Source: a virus. Taken from it: a DNA stretch of 25,687 nt. The stretch lies in the IMG/VR virus record IMGVR_UViG_3300047678_000146, positions 1 to 25,687 of that record; one strand, written 5' to 3'. The notes beneath the pieces were generated by a model. It saw only the letters and a program-made list of their open reading frames with translations, did no database searches and was not told where the DNA came from. The position numbers and the translations under genes were made by a program. Positions 1 through 6,287 of this stretch are shown here, one piece after another. The first letter of the stretch is position 1. The number at the start of each line of letters is the position of its first letter.

Positions 1-185
1 GGTAAGCTTTGTAATAAAAAGCCTAATGTAGTAGATTTTCCTGTACCAGCTGAACCAAGAAAAGTATATAAATAATCTTCTGGATCTTCGGGAGTACTAT
101 TTATCCATTTTAAAAGTGTTTGTACTACATTTTCTTGTTCTTCTGTTAGAACAATTGTAGGAATATTAGAAAGGGGTTTCAACAT
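1..185 (-). CDS. SF1 DNA helicase, Dda/RecD-like (N-terminal part)
   Basis: Partial gene running off the left edge; about 61 N-terminal residues are visible. The start ATG is at 185 and overlaps the end of the upstream small gene by 20 nt. Residues 14-25 read LTEEQENVVQTL, the Q-motif-like beginning of SF1 helicases, followed at about 46-55 by a Walker A motif, GSAGTGKSTT. This arrangement matches phage T4 Dda and related RecD-type helicases, which unwind DNA 5' to 3' during replication. An AAA-type ATPase is a less likely alternative because the Q-motif spacing fits SF1 well. The gene is the last visible member of a minus-strand run of small genes. Confidence 0.8.
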   Translation of the reverse strand, partial: MLKPLSNIPTIVLTEEQENVVQTLLKWINSTPEDPEDYLYTFLGSAGTGKSTTLGFLLQSL

Positions 186-474
186 TTTTTTGTATATATT
201 TTAATAAAAAATCTATACCAAGAGTATAATTTATTATTAAATTCTTATTATTATTAAAATCTTCGTGTATTAAAAGTCTATCTTTTATAATTTTAAATAT
301 TTTATAACCTAAATCATTAGCTACTAATAGAAATCCATATTCTTCAAAATAGGCTAAATAAATTCCTATTTGAAAATGAATACTTAATGTTCCAAAAGTA
401 ACTAAAGGTGGTTTAACAATTTTTAGTCGAGAATACCAATTATTAAAATGTTTCGTATTACTAATTTTGTTCAT
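166..474 (-). CDS. hypothetical protein (102 aa)
   Basis: A 102-residue protein that I do not recognise. It is rich in aromatic and aliphatic residues (Tyr, Phe, Ile, Leu) with a Lys-rich C-terminal half, and has no clear transmembrane segment or metal motif. Its ATG overlaps the end of the upstream 75-residue gene by 14 nt, and its own end overlaps the start of the helicase gene by 20 nt. This suggests the three are translated from one message. Nothing points to a function beyond its position next to a replication helicase. Confidence 0.65.
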   Translation of the reverse strand: MNKISNTKHFNNWYSRLKIVKPPLVTFGTLSIHFQIGIYLAYFEEYGFLLVANDLGYKIFKIIKDRLLIHEDFNNNKNLIINYTLGIDFLLKYIQKNVETPF

Positions 475-688
475 AATTTATACTTATTTGTTGTTTTCTT
501 ATTTGTTCTATTAAATAGCACATATAATCATACATTTGAAGAATTTCTTCGTCTGTTTTTTCTTCATTGTCTTTAATCAAAATAGAGTAAAGAGGCTCTG
601 TAATTTCAACAAGAAAAAGTATATTTAAAAGATAGTCTGTAAAACTACATGTTTGCGTTTTTAAATATCTTGATTTATAATTTTTCAT
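461..688 (-). CDS. hypothetical protein (75 aa)
   Basis: A small unrecognised protein of 75 residues with a basic N-terminus (MKNYKSRYLK), a hydrophobic central patch (LLNILFLVEI) and an acidic Asp/Glu segment at about 40-50. It ends with TAG and overlaps the next gene by 14 nt. It begins only 15 nt after the structured RNA at 703-848, so that RNA could be its 5' leader. Confidence 0.6.
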   Translation of the reverse strand: MKNYKSRYLKTQTCSFTDYLLNILFLVEITEPLYSILIKDNEEKTDEEILQMYDYMCYLIEQIRKQQISINYEQN

Positions 689-702
689 CTTTAAATATTT
701 AA

Positions 703-848
703 GGTTTGCCGATTAAGAGAGTTTTTAACTCTCGTATATAAGTTACTCACCCACATACAATTTATCCCAGTATAAATTACATTATACCATAAAGTATAAC
801 TCCCGGAATGGGCGTAAATTCTTTGCACAAAGTTTTAACCGACAAACC
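703..848 (-). ncRNA. 146-nt structured RNA between two genes
   Basis: The two ends pair in a continuous 12-bp helix (703-714 with 837-848). Inside are hairpins 717-733 (7-bp arms), 759-778 (7 bp), 782-799 (6 bp) and 821-832 (4 bp). A 6-bp helix (748-753 with 809-814) encloses the two middle hairpins. Read as minus-strand RNA, three imperfect positions become G-U pairs: two in the closing helix and one in the 6-bp helix. On the plus strand they would be C-A mismatches. The RNA is therefore most likely made from the minus strand, like its neighbours. I do not recognise it as a tRNA, tmRNA, group I intron or known riboswitch. It could be an independent RNA or a leader of the gene starting at 688. 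Confidence 0.65.
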
Positions 849-854
849 AAATTT

Positions 855-1430
855 TTATTTGTTGTAAATTTGAAGAAATTCTACTTTAGTTAAAATATAA
901 CATTTTCCTTTATTCGTAGAATGATTTAAAATCACTAAATAATCTTTAATATCTATTACTATATTTTTATATAAATAGTTCCAAAGTTTATGTGGATTTT
1001 GCCATGTATATGGTTGCCATCCTCTGTAATTCCAATCAGTAACTTCAAATTTGTATTTATAACCAAAAACTATCCAAATTAAATCTTTACTTCTTTTACC
1101 TATTTCAATAGCTGTTTTAAAGCTAATTTTTTCAAATTGTAATTCAAAGATGTTATGTTTACTATTTATAATATCTCCAATTTGTCTATTTCCATCATTA
1201 TCAAAATATTCTTTTTCAATAAAAGAAGGATTAAAACATTTTTTCAAAGTATTTGCCCAATGAGAGCCTTTAGTTTTAGATACACAATCAATATTTTGTT
1301 CATGTGCCCAATGCCATGTTTTAATTGTACCACATTTACTAAAAACTTTATGATTACAATATAAGCATTTTCCAATTATTTGTGGTTCTGGTTCAATTCT
1401 TTCGTTTAAACTATTCAGAGCTAATAACAT
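855..1430 (-). CDS. CoiA-like zinc-finger nuclease
   Basis: A 191-residue protein resembling the competence protein CoiA family, predicted PD-(D/E)XK-type nucleases with an N-terminal zinc-binding segment. Visible features are a Cys/His cluster (C22, C25, H40, H43, in KCLYCN and WHWAHE), a His-Trp at 57-58 (SHWANTLKK), then E74, D86 and E96-x-Q98 (GDIINS, IFELQFEKISF). This acidic spacing fits the family's D...ExQ active site. CoiA acts in recombination or processing of incoming DNA in competent bacteria; in phages a role in DNA processing is an inference. Its start overlaps the end of the RepL-like gene by 20 nt, suggesting co-translation. Confidence 0.72.
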   Translation of the reverse strand: MLLALNSLNERIEPEPQIIGKCLYCNHKVFSKCGTIKTWHWAHEQNIDCVSKTKGSHWANTLKKCFNPSFIEKEYFDNDGNRQIGDIINSKHNIFELQFEKISFKTAIEIGKRSKDLIWIVFGYKYKFEVTDWNYRGWQPYTWQNPHKLWNYLYKNIVIDIKDYLVILNHSTNKGKCYILTKVEFLQIYNK

Positions 1431-1965
1431 CTTTTAAATCTTTTAATTTTTTGTTTTGTTTAATAGATTCTTTTAAAAGAGCTAAACGATTTCCTTTAAA
1501 AATAATATTAACGTTTATATAATAAACATTAGCATTATCAGTTTTAGCTATTATATTTGCTTGTAAAAGCTCTCTTGTACCTAAGTAAAAACTACTAAGA
1601 GATGGTAATTTTAGCATTTTAAAAATAGATGAAGGAAGAATAATTATATCGCTATTAAATTTTAATGTTTTAAAAATATATAATAATATTTTTAAACAAT
1701 GTTTGCTAGAAACAGCTAAAAAGTCTAAATCACCATTAACAATTTGAACGTATTCATAAGATTGAATCTCGTTTTCTTTACCGGCTACTAAATTTTTAAC
1801 CGAAAATTCGTAATTATCCGTCTTAATTGTAGCATCATCTGCTATATCTGCAATTTTAGTAATTTTAGTTTTAACTTTTAAGTTTTCTAAAAAAGGATTT
1901 TTAGTGTACTTTGGAAAGTCTTTAAAACCAGAATCATCAATGTTTTGTTCCATATTTTCAGTCAT
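1411..1965 (-). CDS. RepL-like winged-helix replication initiator
   Basis: A 184-residue protein when started at the ATG at 1965; an upstream in-frame TTG at 1995 is possible but lies inside a repeat that looks regulatory. Residues about 85-160 carry the pattern of plasmid RepL proteins. A helix with CLKILLYIFKTLKFNSDIIIL is followed by a recognition-helix region (SIFKMLKLPSLSSFYLGTREL) and a beta wing ending YYINVNIIFKGNR, close to the RepL signature YYINPNxFFKG. RepL initiates plasmid replication, and crAss-like phages are reported to carry RepL-like genes. A phage replication or transcription regulator of the same fold is the alternative. The upstream direct repeats would be natural binding sites. 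Confidence 0.65.
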   Translation of the reverse strand: MTENMEQNIDDSGFKDFPKYTKNPFLENLKVKTKITKIADIADDATIKTDNYEFSVKNLVAGKENEIQSYEYVQIVNGDLDFLAVSSKHCLKILLYIFKTLKFNSDIIILPSSIFKMLKLPSLSSFYLGTRELLQANIIAKTDNANVYYINVNIIFKGNRLALLKESIKQNKKLKDLKDVISSE

Positions 1966-1977
1966 AAAATTAGCCGA

Positions 1978-2014
1978 TTTATGCAAAATTTGCAAAAAGT
2001 TTATGCAAAATTTG
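1978..2014. promoter_or_regulatory. iteron-like direct repeats upstream of RepL-like gene
   Basis: The 15-bp sequence TTTATGCAAAATTTG occurs twice (1978-1992 and 2000-2014) with a 22-bp period, about two helical turns, just upstream of the RepL-like start. The first copy is part of a palindrome, GCAAAATTTGC (1983-1993). The arrangement suits an operator or replication iterons bound by the adjacent initiator. This is inferred from sequence layout only. Confidence 0.5.
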
Positions 2015-2058
2015 GAAATGAATAGCTTAGAGAATCAATGAGTTAACCCGTTTCTCTC

Positions 2059-2427
2059 TTATAGATTAATACACATTTTTTCTTTTTTATACTTTATAGA
2101 AGTTTTAGTTGTTTCAACTCTTATAAAAATGTTTTTATTAAGAGTTATTTTTAGGTGTCCACCTGAATCTACAAAAGAAGTTATTTGGTTAGTTGCAATT
2201 AATTTCTTAATATCTTCGTTTAGTTGCATATCTGATAGTTTGCCTGTAATAAAATGTACATTACCGTCTAAGTACGTTGCACTTTTTATTACAGGCTTTT
2301 TTTCTATCTGTTTTTTAACAACTTTTTTATTAAAATTTTTAGTTTTTGGATTAACTTTTAAATCTTTTGATTTTTTAGAAGTAAAAGGTGTAAAAACTAA
2401 TTTAAAAGGTGTTTTTTCGTCTGACAT
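2059..2427 (-). CDS. hypothetical basic protein (122 aa)
   Basis: An unrecognised 122-residue protein. Residues 17-50 are strongly basic (repeated Lys, low complexity) and probably disordered, suggesting nucleic-acid contact. Residues 50-122 look like a small folded alpha/beta domain with segments FITGKLSDMQL, FVDSGGHLKITL and FIRVETTKTS. The start forms a TAATG overlap with the upstream gene's stop. About 90 nt separates its end from the RepL-like start, and that gap holds the direct repeats. Confidence 0.6.
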   Translation of the reverse strand: MSDEKTPFKLVFTPFTSKKSKDLKVNPKTKNFNKKVVKKQIEKKPVIKSATYLDGNVHFITGKLSDMQLNEDIKKLIATNQITSFVDSGGHLKITLNKNIFIRVETTKTSIKYKKEKMCINL

Positions 2428-2834
2428 TACTCTTTATTTTTCATTGTTAATAAAAAGAAAATTTTATTAGCTATTTCTACGGTTTCTGTAAAAATATTTG
2501 ATTGTTTTCCAAACAATTTTATAATCTCTTTATTGTAAATTATAATTCGAGTTTTGGCTGCTTTATACCTTTTTGCAATACTTTTATGTTGAGAAAGTAA
2601 ATCAGAACTATCAGCATAAAAACCAACAATAAGAGTATTAGTTAGTTTAGGGTGCAAAAATATTACAGAATATCCTTCTGGTTTAATTAAATATTTTTCA
2701 ACAAAATTATTGTTAAAATATAAACCTTGTACAGTTAAAGAAACTGTACTTTTGTCGTAAGAATTTCTTTTTTGATTTTTAATAGGAATTAAATCTTCTA
2801 AGTTTAAAATTGTTTTTTATGAGTTTTTTGTCAT
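2427..2834 (-). CDS. hypothetical protein with in-frame TAA at codon 6
   Basis: The frame is open and protein-like from 2427 to 2816. It continues in the same frame to an ATG at 2834, interrupted only by a TAA at 2817-2819: MTKNS, stop, KTILNLEDLIPIKNQ and onward. The only conventional start after the stop is a TTG at 2657, which would discard about 54 plausible residues. The gene may be inactivated, misassembled at one of the two A6 runs near the start, or begun at a non-standard codon. Other genes here stop with TAA, so general reassignment is excluded. The C-terminal part (VGFYADSSDLLSQHK, then ETVEIANKIFFLL) is unrecognised. It ends at a TAATG junction with the next gene. Confidence 0.55.
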
Positions 2835-2931
2835 AATTTATTTTTTAAATCAATTAGTATTGTTCTATAGGATGACATATCGAAAAGCTTCTTTAATATA
2901 TAATCTTTATATCTATGTTCATCTAATCATA

Positions 2932-3129
2932 TTAATATTTGATTATTTCTCTGTTAGATATAATACATATACTCCAACGTGGTAATGTTGTATTTAAAGC
3001 TATCATTACACCGCAAAAAAACTCACATTGTAATTCATAAAATTTTTTACTTTTAAATTTTATGTTAAAATTAATACAACGAGTTTTAAAACTTTGTTCT
3101 ATTCTTATTATTTCTTCTTCTGCAATCAT
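2932..3129 (-). CDS. small conserved phage-type protein (65 aa)
   Basis: A 65-residue protein with the pattern SKKFYELQCEFFCGVMIAL followed by PRWSICIISNREI. I recall this pattern from small uncharacterised proteins in gut Bacteroidota phages and prophages; this is recollection, not a search. It contains Cys residues but no clear zinc motif. Its ATG overlaps the upstream gene's TGA (ATGA), indicating translational coupling. The function is unknown. Confidence 0.65.
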   Translation of the reverse strand: MIAEEEIIRIEQSFKTRCINFNIKFKSKKFYELQCEFFCGVMIALNTTLPRWSICIISNREIIKY

Positions 3130-3332
3130 TTTATCTTTAACTTTTTATAAAAATGCTGAACCACTTCTGGAATATATTTTTTATAGTACGGTTGATTCTC
3201 CATAGCCCATTTTTTAACGTCTGCTTCCGTTTTAAAATTATCTTTAACGAGATCAAATGTTATATCTAATTCGTCTATAAAATCTTGTATTGTCCAACCT
3301 TCCCATATATGTTTTTTGTAATCTATCTTCAT
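3126..3332 (-). CDS. small conserved phage-type protein (68 aa)
   Basis: A 68-residue protein, mostly helical in appearance, with MKIDYKKHIWEGWTIQDFI at the N-terminus and ENQPYYKKYIPEVVQHF near the end. This resembles a recurrent small hypothetical family of gut phages with the same IWEGWTxQDFI and NQPYYKKYIP blocks. The start ATG at 3332 follows an A/T-rich leader. It ends in an ATGA overlap with the next gene. No function is assigned. Confidence 0.68.
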   Translation of the reverse strand: MKIDYKKHIWEGWTIQDFIDELDITFDLVKDNFKTEADVKKWAMENQPYYKKYIPEVVQHFYKKLKIK

Positions 3333-3472
3333 TTTGTTTTATTTAAATTATAATGTTTTCTTTAATTCCTACTTCATCATTTAAAATTAACAACAATATA
3401 AGATTTACTTTTATATTATTTCAAATGTCCCAATTATTACTTCAAATAATTGCTCATAATGCTGTTAACATT

Positions 3473-4237
3473 TTAATTAATTGGATAAAATTGTTTTAAT
3501 TGATCAATTATATTAGAACCATATTGATTTTTAGTTTTTTCAATAAATTCTAATACTGTAAATTTATCTTTTTCAAGATTAATATTATTTTGATTAATAA
3601 ATAACATTCTACCCATATTACAACTTCCTGTTAAAAAATAATGCCAATTAAAATAATCTATCGCTTTGTATTTTTTTTTTAACGAAGAAAATTTTTCTTT
3701 AAATTTAAAAATACGTTGTTCAATTGATAATTTAATTAATAATTTTTCTTGTAGCGACTCTACAGCTTCATGAATAGTACTACCATGAGCAAATTGATTT
3801 TCTCCTTTTGCTATATAACACGGTAATAAGGATAAATCTGGTTGTAAGATAAATCCTTTGGCAATATTATTTTTAATAGAAGTAATAATAGTTTGTGTTT
3901 TGTCTATAATGTTTACTGGTTGGTTATTAAATGATTTAATACCATCACCATAACCACTACCATCACCATCACCATCACCAACACCATCACCATCACCATT
4001 ACCAGTACCATAACCATTACCTTCACCGTCACCATAACCATTACCATAACCATCACCATTACCAGTACCATAACCATTACCTTCACCGTCACCATTACCA
4101 TAACCATAACCATAACCATAACAAGTACCAGTACCAGTACCATAACCATTACCATAACCATAACCATAACCACTACCCTTATCATTACCGACAATAGTAT
4201 GTATTGCTAAAAAAGAATTTATTTTTTGTATGTCCAT
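3473..4237 (-). CDS. Gly/Tyr/Asp/Asn tandem-repeat protein with conserved C-terminal domain
   Basis: A 254-residue protein in three parts. Residues 1-20 are a short N-terminal segment. Residues 20-99 are almost pure Gly-X dipeptides (GYGYGNG, GDGEGNGYG, GTGNGDG). Residues 100-254 form a folded domain with KSFNNQPVNIIDKTQTIITS, IAKGFILQPDLSLLPCYIAKG, FAHGSTIHEAVESL and FNWHYFLTGSCNMGR. I recall this G-X tract and domain pair from many uncharacterised proteins of gut Bacteroidota phages. The His, Cys and Arg residues in HGxTxxEA and TGSCxxGR may form an active site, but the activity is unknown. The start overlaps the upstream gene by 19 nt. Confidence 0.75.
   Translation of the reverse strand: MDIQKINSFLAIHTIVGNDKGSGYGYGYGNGYGTGTGTCYGYGYGYGNGDGEGNGYGTGNGDGYGNGYGDGEGNGYGTGNGDGDGVGDGDGDGSGYGDGIKSFNNQPVNIIDKTQTIITSIKNNIAKGFILQPDLSLLPCYIAKGENQFAHGSTIHEAVESLQEKLLIKLSIEQRIFKFKEKFSSLKKKYKAIDYFNWHYFLTGSCNMGRMLFINQNNINLEKDKFTVLEFIEKTKNQYGSNIIDQLKQFYPIN
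3941..4177. repeat. hexanucleotide tandem repeat array (Gly-X coding)
   Basis: Roughly forty degenerate 6-bp units (CCATAA, CCATCA, CCATTA, CCGTCA, CCAGTA on the plus strand), each encoding Gly plus Tyr, Asp, Asn, Glu, Thr, Val or Ser. A higher-order 60-bp copy is present: 3991-4035 is identical to 4051-4095. Because units are multiples of six, gain or loss of units keeps the reading frame, so length variation between relatives is expected. Confidence 0.9.
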
Positions 4238-4536
4238 ATTGGTATAGATTTATTTTGATTAATAGATTTTTTAGTACAAGGTAATATTTGTTCAAATTTA
4301 GAAATAACAATTGTATCAACTTCTGTTGTTAATTTACAATTATCAACATTTAAAGCCCCTTGTGCAGCTAAATCTTCAACTGTATTTGCCCCCGAAAAAT
4401 AATAAAATTTTCTTGCTTTAGAAAGAGTTAATTCATCGCCTTCTTTATGTGTTAATATGCCAAAAAATACACCTGCAAGATTACTTCTTACAATTACATA
4501 TTTTCCTATTAATGAATTTGTTTGTTTTGTTGTCAT
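4219..4536 (-). CDS. conserved phage protein (DUF-like, 105 aa)
   Basis: A 105-residue protein matching a widespread uncharacterised phage family. It has IGKYVIVRSNLAGVFFGIL at residues 10-28, then ELTLSKARKFYYFSGANTV and EDLAAQGAL. Next come CKLTTEV and ISKFEQILPCT, and an Ile-Trp near the C-terminus. The family is small and mostly beta with no known activity, and is commonly found beside the Gly-X repeat protein, as here, where the two genes overlap by 19 nt. This suggests they act together. Recognition is from memory of the motif order. Confidence 0.75.
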   Translation of the reverse strand: MTTKQTNSLIGKYVIVRSNLAGVFFGILTHKEGDELTLSKARKFYYFSGANTVEDLAAQGALNVDNCKLTTEVDTIVISKFEQILPCTKKSINQNKSIPIWTYKK

Positions 4537-4595
4537 TTTTATTTGATTTTATTTGATTTAGTTTATAAAATATATTTTTTATGAGTTTAATAAAT

Positions 4596-4710
4596 AACTA
4601 ATCAATCAATTGTAATTTCAGGAGCTTCACCTGCTTTCTATTATACTTAGAACCTCCAAGCTAATGGTCAGTTCAGAGCTTTTTACTTTATTACAATATC
4701 ATGATTAGTT
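4596..4710 (-). ncRNA. inverted-repeat bounded structured element (115 nt)
   Basis: The ends pair: 4596-4604 with 4702-4710 (AACTAATCA / TGATTAGTT), a 4x4 internal loop, then 4609-4615 with 4691-4697. Inside, read on the minus strand, are a hairpin CAGG-(7)-CCTG (4619-4633) and a hairpin GAACT...GGTTC. The same terminal structure recurs at 6288-6582 around a gene. It lies in the gap after the stop of the 4718-5467 gene, whose 3' end is part of an exact repeat with the other copy. No tRNA is recognised. Confidence 0.5.
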
Positions 4711-4735
4711 AATAAGTTTATAGATTTTGTTCAAT
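4690..4735. repeat. 46-bp exact direct repeat, copy 1
   Basis: Positions 4690-4735 are identical to 6562-6607. The repeat covers one arm of an inverted repeat plus the last five codons and stop (IEQNL then TAA, minus strand) of the 249-residue gene. The other copy ends a related reading frame in the same way, which suggests duplication or gene conversion of a gene end. Confidence 0.9.
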
Positions 4736-5467
4736 TTCTGAAAGATTATTTTCTCCTGTTAATTGAAAGTTTCTACCTACCTCAAAAGCTAATTTACCAT
4801 AAGTAATCATTTCAGTTTTACTATACATCTTCTCCTTTACAGGAAGAATAGTAACATATCCTTGAGGATTGAGTTTAGGTTGTCCTTTATATACTACATT
4901 TTCATATTCTCCTTCCATTATTTCTTCTATTGTTTCAAAATCATCCTCAAAATCCATCATAGCATCTACAATAGGAGTTCCATTATTTATTTCTCTTACC
5001 CACGCTTGTTGAAAGTCTGGAGATATTTGAGGTAATACATCTTTTTGTTGAAAATTTATAAATCCTGTTGAACCAACTTCATAATCTTTGGTTGCTTCTT
5101 CAAAGTCTAAAGACTTATTGTCTGTTGCTACCACTTTTCTGCATTCATTAATAGAAGGATGATTAGTTGTATTTTTAGATAATACTATTCTTCCTGATAC
5201 ACCTGCACACTGGTCTAAATATTCTACTCCACCTAACTCAGTAATAAACCAATCTCCTTTTTTAATAATTTCATTTACTATGGCATAAAGATGATGTGGT
5301 TGCCAATACCGATTACCTCCATCTTCAGCTACCTTCCAATTTTTGTTAATTGTAAAAGTACCTACTTTTGTACTATCATCTATATACATTTTCTTGATAC
5401 ATTTCATTATTGTACCAATAGTTGCTTTTTGTGTAGGTAAAGCATAAATTTTTATTTCTTGTTTCAT
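4718..5467 (-). CDS. hypothetical protein with C-terminal MYS/MYT module (249 aa)
   Basis: A 249-residue protein that I do not recognise over most of its length. The N-terminal part is mixed alpha/beta, with WKVAEDGGNRYWQPHHLYAI at about 45-63. A strongly acidic region lies at about 175-200 (MMDFEDDFETIEEIMEGEYE). The C-terminus (about 207-249) has ILPVKEKMYSKTEMI and ends SEIEQNL. This resembles a short tail with MYTxEEV...W-EQ seen at the ends of unrelated gut phage proteins. A second copy of this tail ends the frame at 6590-6886. The ATG at 5467 gives an uninterrupted frame. Confidence 0.7.
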   Translation of the reverse strand: MKQEIKIYALPTQKATIGTIMKCIKKMYIDDSTKVGTFTINKNWKVAEDGGNRYWQPHHLYAIVNEIIKKGDWFITELGGVEYLDQCAGVSGRIVLSKNTTNHPSINECRKVVATDNKSLDFEEATKDYEVGSTGFINFQQKDVLPQISPDFQQAWVREINNGTPIVDAMMDFEDDFETIEEIMEGEYENVVYKGQPKLNPQGYVTILPVKEKMYSKTEMITYGKLAFEVGRNFQLTGENNLSEIEQNL

Positions 5468-5505
5468 AATAGTAATTATGTTTAATAGTAATTAAATAAT
5501 GTTGT

Positions 5506-5778
5506 TTAAGATTTTAATTGAAGTATTTCATCTAAATCTTTAGTTAATTCAGGGTCTTCAATACCTTCATCTGTAGCCATTGACATATAGTCACTCATAA
5601 GTTTACATAGATTTATAATATTTGTATCAAGAGGTATTATTACACTATCTTGACAATTTTCTTCAAGAGTATCTTCAGCTTCTTTAAGTGTGTCAAATAT
5701 CAAAATATCACCACTTCCATCATCTTTACAAATGATGTTTAAGTTTCCATTGAAGTTATCTAATTGTATATATTGCAT
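5506..5778 (-). CDS. hypothetical acidic protein (90 aa)
   Basis: A 90-residue acidic protein with many Asp and Glu residues, unrecognised beyond resemblance to short acidic proteins common in Bacteroidota phages. It has an N-terminal beta-rich half with DGSGDILIFDTLKEAEDTL and a helical C-terminal half. The start at 5778 lies about 48 nt downstream of the large structured RNA at 5826-6190 on the same strand, so the RNA could be a processed leader of this gene. Confidence 0.62.
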   Translation of the reverse strand: MQYIQLDNFNGNLNIICKDDGSGDILIFDTLKEAEDTLEENCQDSVIIPLDTNIINLCKLMSDYMSMATDEGIEDPELTKDLDEILQLKS

Positions 5779-5825
5779 ATTTTTAAGTTTTAGTAATGAG
5801 TTTTAATAGTAATTAAGTAAAAGAA

Positions 5826-6190
5826 ATTAAAAAAATCTTTCTACACATAGTTTGTAATACATCAGTTTATCTAATTGCTGATTTCAACAGGGATTCAGCC
5901 TATCTATATTACAAACTACCCATTCCTTAAAAGGTTGATTAATTCCTTGATAGCTTTTTATAGTCAATTAAGACATCAGGAAGTGTATTAATCAAGTAAT
6001 TTAATATCTTAAATTGTAATAGAATATAAGGTTGCAACATACATTTTTGGACAGTTAGGAAAACAACTAATGTTATTTTATAAGGGTTTATTTGCTAACC
6101 TTACAACTCTGACTATTTATTTATATACTCATAAACTATTACAAAATAAGATACTAAACTACAATGGTTGTGTAGAAAGAATGTTTTAAT
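5826..6190 (-). ncRNA. large multi-branched structured RNA candidate (about 365 nt)
   Basis: No gene lies here, but the sequence is packed with nested inverted repeats. The closing helix pairs 5826-5832 with 6184-6190 and, after a 3x3 loop, 5836-5847 with 6169-6180 (12 perfect bp). Directly stacked on it is a hairpin with perfect 12-bp arms (5848-5859 with 5907-5918), holding an inner hairpin. Next is a hairpin at 5935-5995 (8 bp plus 8 bp with bulges). A long arm pairs 6006-6022 with 6136-6152 (15 of 17), then 6027-6037 with 6092-6103 (11 bp, one bulge). The two mismatches in the long arm are U-U on the minus strand and A-A on the plus, mildly favouring minus. I do not recognise the family. 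Confidence 0.62.
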
Positions 6191-6200
6191 CCTTGTAAAA

Positions 6201-6260
6201 TAGTTGTAATTACATGATATTCATAATTGTAAGAATATGTTATTTACCTTGTTACAACTA
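6201..6260. other. 60-nt inverted repeat hairpin
   Basis: TAGTTGTAA at 6201-6209 pairs perfectly with TTACAACTA at 6252-6260. It lies directly beside the large RNA candidate and may be an extra domain of it or a separate hairpin. No T-run follows on either strand, so it does not look like a terminator. Confidence 0.45.
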
Positions 6261-6287
6261 AATTACTTGGATTATTTAAAAAAAATT

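Noticed and set aside
703-848. Group I intron, tmRNA or hammerhead ribozyme
   Set aside because: Too short for the first two, and no conserved CUGANGA...GAAA core for the third.
2037-2058. Terminator after the 122-residue gene
   Set aside because: A 6-bp AGAGAA/TTCTCT pairing exists near 2031-2058 but has a large loop and no T-run.
3941-4177. CRISPR array
   Set aside because: Units are 6 bp, contiguous and coding; there are no spacers.
3913-4194. 93-residue Val/Met repeat frame inside the Gly-X array (minus strand)
   Set aside because: It is the alternate frame of the hexanucleotide repeat; the Gly-X frame continues into a folded domain and has the proper gene context.
4596-4710. tRNA gene
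   Set aside because: The CAGG/CCTG hairpin resembles a T arm, but the loop does not have TTCRA in the right place and no 7-bp acceptor stem with a matching anticodon arm can be drawn.
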